NCBI RefSeq assembly: GCF_002797675.1
Contig: NZ_PGEX01000001.1
Location: 2,728,001-2,792,000 of the forward strand
Direction: 5' to 3'
DNA from: Hallerella succinigenes
GTDB taxonomy: Bacteria > Fibrobacterota > Fibrobacteria > Fibrobacterales > Fibrobacteraceae
Length of the DNA stretch: 64,000 nt
In this document: positions 53,284-60,544 of the stretch, in pieces
Layout of the letters: the number at the start of each line of letters is the position of its first letter
Position numbering within the stretch: position 1 is the first letter of the stretch
Notes under the pieces: generated by a model
What the model was told of the DNA's origin: nothing
Database searches by the model: none
What the model saw: the letters and a program-made list of their open reading frames with translations, nothing else
Made by a program: the position numbers and the translations under genes

Positions 53284-53453
53284 CTCTGACGAATTACAAA
53301 GTTTCTATACTAATCCCCGTCTATAATGTGTCTAGTTTTATTATTAGATGTTTAAAATCAGTGTCGGCGCAAACATATGATGGTGAATTGGAGTGTATTC
53401 TTGTAGATGATTGTGGTTGTAAACAAGTGATTAAGACCATTGTAAAGCTATGA
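53280..53453 (+). pseudogene. Truncated family 2 glycosyltransferase (N-terminal 57 residues)
   Basis: TNYKVSILIPVYNVSSFIIRCLKSVSAQTYDGELECILVDDCG is an unmistakable GT2 N-terminus with the VDD nucleotide-sugar motif. It then runs into a stop at 53451 where about 300 residues should follow. The cut lies only 9 bp before the second thioredoxin repeat begins, so the rest was lost at that junction. Confidence 0.8.
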
Positions 53454-53461
53454 CACGGCCT

Positions 53462-53853
53462 ATTGTGACCTAGTCACAGCTGCCTAGAACCTCTTTATGT
53501 AATATATAGGAGTAAGAACAATCCACATAAAGAGGTAAAACATGTCTGAACTGACGATCACAAAAGAAAACTTTGAAGCAGAAGTTATGCAGTCCAAGGT
53601 CCCTGTGCTCATCGATTTTTGGGCAAGCTGGTGCGGGCCTTGCCGCATGCTCTCCCCGATCATTTCCGAAATTGCGGAAGAGAGCGAGGGAAAGTTCAAG
53701 GTTGGCAAGGTGAACGTGGACGAGCAGGAAGAACTCGCCGCCCAGTTCCGCGTATCGAGCATTCCGACTCTGGTCGTGGTCAAGGACGGCAAGGTCACGA
53801 ACAGCTCTGTCGGCGTGCGGCCTAAGGCTCAGATTCTTGCCATGATCTAATTC
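53462..53853 (+). repeat. 392-bp direct repeat, copy 2 (thioredoxin gene with its upstream region)
   Basis: Second copy of 46402-46793, offset 7,060 bp, same orientation, 8 differences. It begins right after the truncated glycosyltransferase and ends where the Crp-like gene's leader begins. Upstream control motifs are kept: TGTGACCTAGTCACA at 53464-53478 and the 11-bp arms at 53490-53500 and 53525-53535. Confidence 0.95.
53542..53850 (+). CDS. trxA: Thioredoxin, copy 2
   Basis: Same 102-residue protein as copy 1, with WCGPC active site and SSIPTL cis-Pro loop. The six base differences to copy 1 are all at third codon positions and silent (Pro, Gly, Ile, Glu and two Leu codons). The sequence after the stop runs directly into the leader of the Crp/Fnr-type gene, whereas copy 1 is followed by foreign-looking debris. 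Copy 2 therefore probably keeps the ancestral right-hand neighbour. Confidence 0.96.
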   Translation: MSELTITKENFEAEVMQSKVPVLIDFWASWCGPCRMLSPIISEIAEESEGKFKVGKVNVDEQEELAAQFRVSSIPTLVVVKDGKVTNSSVGVRPKAQILAMI

Positions 53854-53913
53854 GAATTCATTCTCCAAAGCAACGCACCTTTTTTGTATATATTGCAAAG
53901 AAGGTGTTTGTTT

Positions 53914-54467
53914 ATGAATACAGCTCCAGTCCGTTTAATTGTGGATAGGCTCCCGTTTTGGAGCAAACTTTCGGCTAGTGAAAAGACGGTGGTTTCGGAA
54001 CGTTCCGTAATCCAGTATTTTGCGTTTCCACGGCGTCTTGCGTGATTCACCAGCTGACCTTTGAAACGGAAGTCTCGGCGGTCAAGGATACGACGGTGCT
54101 CGTCGTTCCCGCTTCCATCTGTGGACAGCTGATGGAGTCGAACATCCACGTGAAGGCTCTAGTCTTTGAAAAAGAAACGGAACGTTTTTCGCAAACGCTC
54201 TGGGCTTTGCAGATGATGCTTTTCAAAAAGTTCGATCAGCGCCTGGCTTCTTACTTTGTGGCCGCCTATGAAAAGAGCGGAAAGCTTGAAATTCAAAAGA
54301 CGCAAGAAGAAATCGCTCGCGATGTAAATTCTGCCCGAGAGGTTGTCGCTCGCATGCTCCGAGAATTTTCCGCGAAGGGCCTTGTAAACGTAAAACGAGG
54401 TGCGATTCATTTCCTCGATATAGAAGGCCTAAAAAAGATAGGATCGTCTCCTCGCTCCTCGTTATGA
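53914..54467 (+). pseudogene. Crp/Fnr-family transcriptional regulator, internally deleted and frameshifted
   Basis: The N-terminal piece (MNTAPVRLIVDRLPFWSKLSASEKTVV...VIQYF) stops at about 54045. The second piece, in another frame from about 54040, reads SCVIHQLTFETEVSAVKDTTVLVVP, then the dimer helix and a Crp-type helix-turn-helix TQEEIARDVNSAREVVARMLREFSAKGLV. Roughly 40-50 residues of the cyclic-nucleotide-binding-like barrel between them are missing. The lost protein may have bound the TGTGAC...GTCACA site upstream of trxA. Confidence 0.75.
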
Positions 54468-54477
54468 CGCTGCGGAC

Positions 54478-54519
54478 TGTCAATGCGAGACGCCCAAAAT
54501 GTCATTGCGAGCGAAGCCA
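54478..54519. repeat. Dispersed extragenic repeat (GTCATTGCGAG family)
   Basis: TGTCAATGCGAGACGCCC followed by GTCATTGCGAGCGAAGCC. Same family as 47255-47310. It abuts, and may supply, the last codons of the nucleotidyltransferase gene on the minus strand. Confidence 0.65.
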
Positions 54520-55446
54520 TCAGCAGCTAGCCACGATCTGGTTTTCGATAAGGGTGAAACTAAGCGACTCGTTTGCCCAGACGACGCAGTTCTTGATGTT
54601 CACGAATCTGAGCGAACAGTTGTCGCCGAGATCCACGTTCGGTCCTATGGTGCAGTTTTCGAGCTTCACGTTTTTGCCGATGTGGCAGGGCGGAATAATC
54701 TTGGTGCCGGGGAAGTGGAAGTTCGCGCTGTTGTCGTTCTTGTTCAGCATAATCGAATTCGTATCGATCAGCGTTTCCGGGAGTCCGCAGTCGAGCCAGC
54801 GTTCCACTGGAGCAGTTTTGAATTTGCAACCGGCTTCGATCATCATCTGCAGGGCGTCGGTCAGCTGGATTTCGCCGTTCGAGCGAATGTCTTTTGAAAT
54901 CATTTTGCGAAGTGCCTTGCGGAGTTCGGCGGTATCCTTGATGTAATAGATACCGACGATGGCTTCGTCGCTTACGTAAGTCTGCGGCTTTTCGACGAGT
55001 TCGGTGATTTCGCCCTTTTCGTTCGTAACGGCGACGCCAAAGCGGCGAGGATCCGAAACTTTGTACGTGTAAAGGACATTGTCTTCGGCGAATTCAAGCT
55101 GGGCAAGGTCCGCTTCAAAGAGCGTGTCTCCGAGAATGATCAGCAACGGTTCTCCGTCGTTCACATAGGGGAGTCCGCGGGCGATCGCTTCGCCAAGGCC
55201 CTGCGGGTTCATTTGCAACACGACACGCGTGTTTCCCCATTCCGGTTTCTTTTCCAGATATTCTTGGATCTTTTCCGCCTTGTATCCGGCAATAAAGATG
55301 GTTTCTTTGGGGGTAAGACGATCGGCGTCTTCCACAATCCAATCGATAATCGTTTTACCGCCCACAGGTAACAGGCATTTGGGCAATTCGTTGGTGTAAG
55401 GGCGCAGTCTAACGCCTTTACCGGCAATGGGTAGAATAATCTTCAT
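54520..55446 (-). CDS. Sugar-phosphate nucleotidyltransferase (RmlA/GlmU-like) with left-handed beta-helix tail
   Basis: Makes an NDP-sugar from a sugar-1-phosphate. 308 residues: IILPIAGKGVRLRPYTNELPKCLLPVGGK (nucleotide-binding loop with the Arg and Pro-Lys), LLIILGDTLFEADL with the metal Asp, and ITELVEKPQTYVSDEAIVGIYYI. From about residue 245 there are hexapeptide-type repeats (HIGKNVKLENCTIGPNVDLGDNCSLRFVNI). The sugar is not readable. The C-terminal VASC may come from the adjoining intergenic repeat. Stands alone, opposite to the polysaccharide island. Confidence 0.88.
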   Translation of the reverse strand: MKIILPIAGKGVRLRPYTNELPKCLLPVGGKTIIDWIVEDADRLTPKETIFIAGYKAEKIQEYLEKKPEWGNTRVVLQMNPQGLGEAIARGLPYVNDGEPLLIILGDTLFEADLAQLEFAEDNVLYTYKVSDPRRFGVAVTNEKGEITELVEKPQTYVSDEAIVGIYYIKDTAELRKALRKMISKDIRSNGEIQLTDALQMMIEAGCKFKTAPVERWLDCGLPETLIDTNSIMLNKNDNSANFHFPGTKIIPPCHIGKNVKLENCTIGPNVDLGDNCSLRFVNIKNCVVWANESLSFTLIENQIVASC

Positions 55447-55628
55447 GGATTTTTCTTCAAAATTAGGAAAAACTTACAAATCAAAAGATAACTTTTTCGT
55501 AACGATTTGTAAATATAAATAAAAGGGATTTGTACACCCATAGTGATCCCCCACACTCGGAATATGGGGCAAATATTCTTATTTGTTAAACAAATAGGGA
55601 AAACCGCATGGGAATAAGGGTATCCTGC

Positions 55629-55661
55629 AAAAAAAGAAGGCTCGCCAATCGGCGAGCCTTC
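55629..55661 (-). terminator. Terminator of the second porin gene
   Basis: On the minus strand GAAGGCTCGCC, loop GATT, GGCGAGCCTTC, then TTTTTTT: an 11-bp perfect stem about 28 bp after the porin stop. Confidence 0.93.
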
Positions 55662-55688
55662 GCTCATTTCAAACTCTAACTTTTGAAA

Positions 55689-57320
55689 TTAGAAGCTGAA
55701 TACGGTTTCGAGGCCGAAGCGCAGAGCGGTGTCGTCTTCGTTGTCCTGCATTGCGATGTCAACCATACCGAACGCTGTGATTTCGAGGTTTTCGACCGGG
55801 CTGATGTAGAAGCGGCCACCGACATCGAGAGTCGCTTCATCTTCTTTGTCGTCGTCGAGGGTATGCGTGTGATATTCAACCGGGATACCGATCTTGATGA
55901 ATTCAGCAAATTTGAATGCCGGTTCGCCATAGAGGAAAAAATATTCCTGGAAGTCCTTTTCTGCTTCGATGTGGCCGTCTTCAGCTTCGTCGATGAAGGC
56001 ATAGAAGGCGGTGGTCTTGATATTGAACATGCCAATTTCGAAGGTCGGTTCGGCCAAGATCGTGTGAGCAGTGGAGGTCATGTCCACATTCTTCTTAACG
56101 TCGCCGTCGTCGGCGAGGTAGTCGGCATGGAAGCCGTAAACAGCGCGGAAGCCGAAGCCGCCGATGTTCAAGCCGGCGTCAACACCAGCGTGGAGTTCGT
56201 TGTGCTGAGTGGACTGGAAGCTCTTATAGTTGACATACGGACGGAGGTGCTGACCGGCGTAGTCGAATTCGTAAGCTGCGTGAACGCTGTAGTTTTTGCC
56301 TTCGCCGTTAGCGCAGAGAGGGTTTTCTTTCTCGCCGTCATCGGCGCAGATGGAGTAGGTGTCATTATCGCCTCGACCGAAGCCCAAACCGAGTTGGAGA
56401 CCAGCAAGGTCAACTTCGAGACCGCGAATGTCACGTTCGGTCATGCCAGCGGCGTCATCAGTCGGATCATCATAACCGTAGTAAGCCTGGAATGCACCTT
56501 CCGAGAAGGTGAGGTCTCCAAGCTTCACCGCGAAGAAGTTGGCTGGCTTGTACTGGATGAATGCGCCATTGTAGATGGAAGCCGGAGAGGTGGTTTCACC
56601 GTCCGCTTCAAGACCCACAAATGCAGACCACTTTTCGTTGAACTGAACGTCGACGTTCAGATCGAAGGTAGAAGCATAGGAATGTTCGAGGTCGTCGTCA
56701 TTGATGACGTCGCCCGTGTAAATATCAAATTCAGCCATGCCGGAGAACTTCACTTCCATCTTTGCTTTGGAAGTGCCTTCGTTCATGCTAGCCTTGAGAA
56801 TGTCGAGAGCGCTGCCGGCAGCGGCAGAAACTTCGCCCTTTTCTTCAGACTTGTTATCGGCTTTCTTGGCTTCTTCGGCCTTCTTGGCTTCTTCAGTCTT
56901 CTTGGCTTCTTCGGCCTTCTTGGCTTCTTCGGCCTTCTTGGCTTCTTCGGCCTTCTTGGCTTCTTCGGCCTTCATGGCTTCTTCGGCCTTCTTGGCTTCT
57001 TCGGCCTTCTTGGCTTCTTCGGCCTTCTTGGCTTCTTCAGCCTTCATGGCTTCTTCGGCCTTCTTGGCTTCTTCGGCCTTCTTGGCTTCTTCGGCCTTCT
57101 TGGCTTCTTCGGCCTTCTTGGCTTCTTCGGCCTTCATGGCTTCTTCAGCCTTCTTGGCTTCTTCGGCGGCCTTCACGGAATCCGCAACCGGAGCGTCAGC
57201 TTCTGCCTTCGGGGCTTCTGCGGTCTGTTCTGTTGCAGGGGCAGCAACCGGAGCAGCTTGAGCAAAGGCGCCGGCGGCAACGAGGCCGAGGACCAATGCG
57301 GATGTATAAATTTTGTTCAT
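55689..57320 (-). CDS. Outer-membrane beta-barrel protein with charged helical repeat domain
   Basis: 543 residues. Signal peptide MNKIYTSALVLGLVAAGAFA, an Ala/Pro/Glu linker, seventeen units of the 6-residue motif AEEAKK (variants AEEAMK, TEEAKK), then a porin-like barrel from about residue 175 (KAKMEVKFSGMAEFDIYTGDV...ending LRFGLETVFSF with the terminal Phe usual for BAM substrates). The repeat should form a long charged single helix, like the TolA stalk, and may reach through the periplasm. ATG preceded by GGAG. Shares its overall plan with the porin at 24276. Confidence 0.8.
   Translation of the reverse strand: MNKIYTSALVLGLVAAGAFAQAAPVAAPATEQTAEAPKAEADAPVADSVKAAEEAKKAEEAMKAEEAKKAEEAKKAEEAKKAEEAKKAEEAMKAEEAKKAEEAKKAEEAKKAEEAMKAEEAKKAEEAKKAEEAKKAEEAKKTEEAKKAEEAKKADNKSEEKGEVSAAAGSALDILKASMNEGTSKAKMEVKFSGMAEFDIYTGDVINDDDLEHSYASTFDLNVDVQFNEKWSAFVGLEADGETTSPASIYNGAFIQYKPANFFAVKLGDLTFSEGAFQAYYGYDDPTDDAAGMTERDIRGLEVDLAGLQLGLGFGRGDNDTYSICADDGEKENPLCANGEGKNYSVHAAYEFDYAGQHLRPYVNYKSFQSTQHNELHAGVDAGLNIGGFGFRAVYGFHADYLADDGDVKKNVDMTSTAHTILAEPTFEIGMFNIKTTAFYAFIDEAEDGHIEAEKDFQEYFFLYGEPAFKFAEFIKIGIPVEYHTHTLDDDKEDEATLDVGGRFYISPVENLEITAFGMVDIAMQDNEDDTALRFGLETVFSF
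56859..57170 (-). repeat. 18-bp tandem repeat within the second porin gene (17 units)
   Basis: Each unit codes AEEAKK; Met replaces the first Lys in units 2, 7 and 11. Codons are almost the same in every unit (GCC GAA GAA GCC AAG AAG). The opposite strand is open across the whole gene because of this bias. Prone to slippage. Confidence 0.9.
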
Positions 57321-57494
57321 TCTAAACTCCTATGGTAGCTAAGGTTTATGATTTATTGTATGTTGCAATGAAATGTAGTATTTTCACAAAAAGTTTTACG
57401 GTCTAAATCAAGTTCCTTCCATTTTACTTGCGTTTTTGTAATTTAAAGCGTATTTAAGATGAGTGTCCGCAATGATAGCCGGGAGTTTATATTT

Positions 57495-58025
57495 ATGGGC
57501 ATGAATACTTTCCTTGAATTAGCTCAGAAGCGATACAGTTGCCGCATTTTTATTGAAAAAACGGTTGAAGCCGAAAAATTACAGCTGGTTTTGGAAGCAG
57601 GCCGCATTGCGCCGACAGCGACCAACGCTCAGCCGGTCCGAGTCTTCGTTCTCAAGTCCGAGTCCGCCCTCTCGAAGATCCGCAAAGCAACCCCAATGGC
57701 TTACAATGCTCCGGTCGTCCTCATGGTCTGCTACGACTCGTCGATCAGCTACAGAGCAAGCAAGTACAACGATCCGCACGACAGCGGCTACGAAGATGGC
57801 AGCATCGTGACGACACACATGATGCTCGAAGCCAAAGACCTGGGACTTGATACGCTTTGGGCCCGCGGTTTTAACGCTCAAGACATCGAAAAGGCATTCG
57901 ACCTTCCTCCGCAGATGAAGCTCGTTTGCCTGTTGGATGTCGGATACGCAGATCCGGAACGTGGCAATCCTAGCCCGCGTCACAGCCAGCGCATTCCGAT
58001 GGAGGAATTCTCGCAGGAACTTTGA
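57495..58025 (+). CDS. Nitroreductase-family flavoprotein
   Basis: FMN-dependent oxidoreductase of the nitroreductase fold. 176 residues from MGMNTFLELAQKRYSCRIF, with the FMN-phosphate block RYSCR, GRIAPTATNAQPVRVFV, and AKDLGLDTLWARGFN followed by CLLDVGYADPERGNPSPRH. GGGAG lies 9 nt before the ATG at 57495; an ATG at 57459 would add 12 unlikely residues. The stop overlaps the next start by 1 bp. Natural substrate unknown. Confidence 0.9.
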   Translation: MGMNTFLELAQKRYSCRIFIEKTVEAEKLQLVLEAGRIAPTATNAQPVRVFVLKSESALSKIRKATPMAYNAPVVLMVCYDSSISYRASKYNDPHDSGYEDGSIVTTHMMLEAKDLGLDTLWARGFNAQDIEKAFDLPPQMKLVCLLDVGYADPERGNPSPRHSQRIPMEEFSQEL

Positions 58026-58639
58026 TGCCGTTGAATCCAAGCCTAATGAAAGACGTCGAAAAACATCCGCTCAAACCTTTTTTGCCGAAGAATGCCAAGC
58101 TTTTGATGCTTGGCAGTTTTCCGCCTCCGCAAAAACGTTGGTGCATGCACTTTTACTATCCGAATTTCATCAACGATATGTGGCGCATTTTGGGGAAGGT
58201 TTTTTTTGATGACAGGGATTACTTTGTACTTAAAGAAAAGAAGTCGTTTGACAAAGAAAAGATCATCGACTTTTTGAATACGGCAGGGATTGGAATCTAT
58301 GATACCGCGATAGAAGTCCGACGCTTAAAGGGGAACGCCTCGGACGCTTTTCTCGAAGTGGTGAAGCCGACCGATGTGAAGGGAATGCTGACAAAACTTT
58401 CACAGTGTAAGGCCGTGGTGACGACAGGAACGCTCGCGACAAAGACTTTGTGCGAAATGCTTGGTGCAGAAGAACCTGATGTCGGCGGAAGAAGCCCGTT
58501 CAGGCTCGGAAATCGCGAGCTTTTTTTGTACCGCACCCCGAGTTCCAGCCGCGCGTATCCGCTTGCCTTTGAGAAGAAAGTGGAAGCCTACAGGAAGATG
58601 TTTTCTGAACTTGGAATGGGACTTTCAAATATGAATTAA
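58025..58639 (+). CDS. Uracil-DNA glycosylase superfamily protein
   Basis: 204 residues resembling the single-domain TDG/HDG-like branch of the UDG superfamily, which removes deaminated bases. Motif A is LLMLGSFPPPQKRWCMHFYYPNFINDMWRILG, a GSFP-type loop with a downstream Asn/Asp. The C-terminal motif is LYRTPSSSRAYPLAF (TPSSSRA in place of the classical HPSPLS). GNASDAF and TTGTLATKTLCEM are further family-like elements. Translationally coupled to the nitroreductase by TGATG. The exact base specificity cannot be predicted. Confidence 0.78.
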   Translation: MPLNPSLMKDVEKHPLKPFLPKNAKLLMLGSFPPPQKRWCMHFYYPNFINDMWRILGKVFFDDRDYFVLKEKKSFDKEKIIDFLNTAGIGIYDTAIEVRRLKGNASDAFLEVVKPTDVKGMLTKLSQCKAVVTTGTLATKTLCEMLGAEEPDVGGRSPFRLGNRELFLYRTPSSSRAYPLAFEKKVEAYRKMFSELGMGLSNMN

Positions 58640-58696
58640 CCATTCTGCAGTAAAGCTTCCTTTCTGATTTTCTGATCATTGTCCATGGTTTATTGT

Positions 58697-60544
58697 TTAG
58701 AATTGGAAATAGATAAACGGTGGGGAGTCTGCGCTCGAGAACTGGTAGATTACAAAGCACGCGACGACGGCAAAGGCGATCATAGCCCAAACCGGCAGGT
58801 GGCAAAAGACCATTCTGTACCAACGCTTGAAATGATTCGGTAACCAGTGAATGGCCATGCCGAGCAAGAACACAAGAATTATCGAAAGATGCGCAAAAGC
58901 CTGCTGCGGTACAATCGAAAGATCCCACGGGCTTCCGATCTGGTGAATCATATTGCGAGCGGTTTCCCAGGCGACTTCGTTTGCTTCTGCAGGGTCCAAA
59001 TTGGAGCCGGCGCGGAAGAAAAGACGCGTAGATGTAATGAACACGAACGTGAGCAGTACATTCCATGCATAACGGAGCTTAGGCAAAGATCTGGTCGCGA
59101 AAAGATTGTAAATCATGTTCGCATAAATGCCAAAGAAAATCACGCCGCACCAGACAGCCGCAATGCCAAAGGCAGGTTCAAAGTGATATTTGCAAGCGAT
59201 GATCGCCGCCGCGGTAATCACGAACATCAAAATGGCGCGGACTTCAATCTTTTGCTTGCTCCACTGCGTGTTTGCAATCATGCCAAGACCATTTAAGCCG
59301 CCCCAAATAATAAAGTTCCAACTCGCACCGTGCCAAAGACCGCCCATAAGCTGCGTAATCATCGCATTCATGTGCTTCGAAATCGTTTTGCGGGAATCCG
59401 GCTTAAAGTAAGCCCAAAGCCCCAAGGACAGGTACAGTACACCGAGTGCCGACGCCACCCAAACACTTCCCGACAGCATAATCGCAATCGCCGAAATTAC
59501 CGCAGTCCAGAAGAACGTGCCGAATCCCGATCCGCGGTTACCGCCGAGAGGAATGTAAATGTAGTCGCGGAGCCAGCGGGAAAGCGACATGTGCCAACGG
59601 TGCCAGAATTCCGCCGGCTTGTCTGCCTTGTATGGGGAATTAAAGTTTTGCGGCAGGTGGAATCCCATAAGCAGCGCCACACCCGTCGCAATGTCCGTGT
59701 AACCGGAGAAGTCGGCGTACACCTGCAACGAATAGGCGAAGAGCGCGAGGAAGTTTTCAAAGCCTGTAAAGAGGAGCGGTGTTTCAAAAACGCGGTCCAC
59801 GAACTGGGTCGCCAAAAAGTCGCTCATGATAATTTTTTTTGCAAGGCCGTTCAAAATCCAGAACATGGCCATGCCGAATTCATGATGCGAAAGGAAGAAT
59901 TTGCGGTGCAGCTGCGGAATGAATTTGTCGGCACGGATGATTGGGCCGGCCACAAGCTGTGGGAAGAACGTTAAGTAAAAACCAAAATCAAAAAGGTTCG
60001 TGATAGCGGGAACGCTTTTTTTGTAAACGTCCACGCAATAGCTGATCGCTTGGAACGTGAAGAACGAAATGCCCACCGGGAGAATAATCTGGTCCACGAG
60101 GGATTGCGTTTTGAAAATGGAATTGCTCGCCGCGGCAAAGAAGTTGTAAACCTTTAGGTTAATGCCGAACAGCTGATGCAAAACATCGAGAAAAAAGTAG
60201 GCGTACTTAAAGTATCCGAGCGTTAAAAGATCAATGACGACAAGCGAAACGAGAAGAGCTATCTTGCGCTTGCTCTGCTCCATTTTGTACAACAGGCGTC
60301 CGCCGAAAAAATTGACGACAACGCAAAATACAAGCAGAACGAGATAGCTTCCGCTGGTTTTATAATAGAAGAAAAGACTTGCAAAGAAAAGGAACGCATT
60401 CCGCAGCATCACCTTGCTGTGTAAAAAAGTGAACAGCGCAAAGATGACCGCGAAGAACGCCCAAAAATAGAACTGCGTAAAGATCAGCGGCTTCGACGGG
60501 TCAAATAGGAAAATGCTTTGAAGAAGGCTCGTGATATCGGTCAT
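58697..60544 (-). CDS. MBOAT-family membrane O-acyltransferase (AlgI/PatA-like)
   Basis: Moves acyl (usually acetyl) groups across the inner membrane for transfer to a surface glycan. 615 residues with 10 or more helices. The MBOAT signatures are PAEFWHRWHMSLSRWLRDYIYIPLGG (first His region) and MGGLWHGASWNFIIWGGLNGLGM (catalytic His in LWHG). The start overlaps the stop of the upstream SGNH gene by 4 bp. The gene set hisS-SGNH-SGNH-MBOAT is one run on the minus strand with gaps of 6 bp or less. Confidence 0.93.
   Translation of the reverse strand: MTDITSLLQSIFLFDPSKPLIFTQFYFWAFFAVIFALFTFLHSKVMLRNAFLFFASLFFYYKTSGSYLVLLVFCVVVNFFGGRLLYKMEQSKRKIALLVSLVVIDLLTLGYFKYAYFFLDVLHQLFGINLKVYNFFAAASNSIFKTQSLVDQIILPVGISFFTFQAISYCVDVYKKSVPAITNLFDFGFYLTFFPQLVAGPIIRADKFIPQLHRKFFLSHHEFGMAMFWILNGLAKKIIMSDFLATQFVDRVFETPLLFTGFENFLALFAYSLQVYADFSGYTDIATGVALLMGFHLPQNFNSPYKADKPAEFWHRWHMSLSRWLRDYIYIPLGGNRGSGFGTFFWTAVISAIAIMLSGSVWVASALGVLYLSLGLWAYFKPDSRKTISKHMNAMITQLMGGLWHGASWNFIIWGGLNGLGMIANTQWSKQKIEVRAILMFVITAAAIIACKYHFEPAFGIAAVWCGVIFFGIYANMIYNLFATRSLPKLRYAWNVLLTFVFITSTRLFFRAGSNLDPAEANEVAWETARNMIHQIGSPWDLSIVPQQAFAHLSIILVFLLGMAIHWLPNHFKRWYRMVFCHLPVWAMIAFAVVACFVIYQFSSADSPPFIYFQF

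Noticed and set aside
55683-57338. Plus-strand reading frame of 551 codons opposite the second porin gene
   Set aside because: It is a by-product of the 18-bp coding repeat and codon bias: the translation is Gly/Leu/Phe-rich repeats with no start signal, while the minus strand has a signal peptide, ribosome site and terminator.
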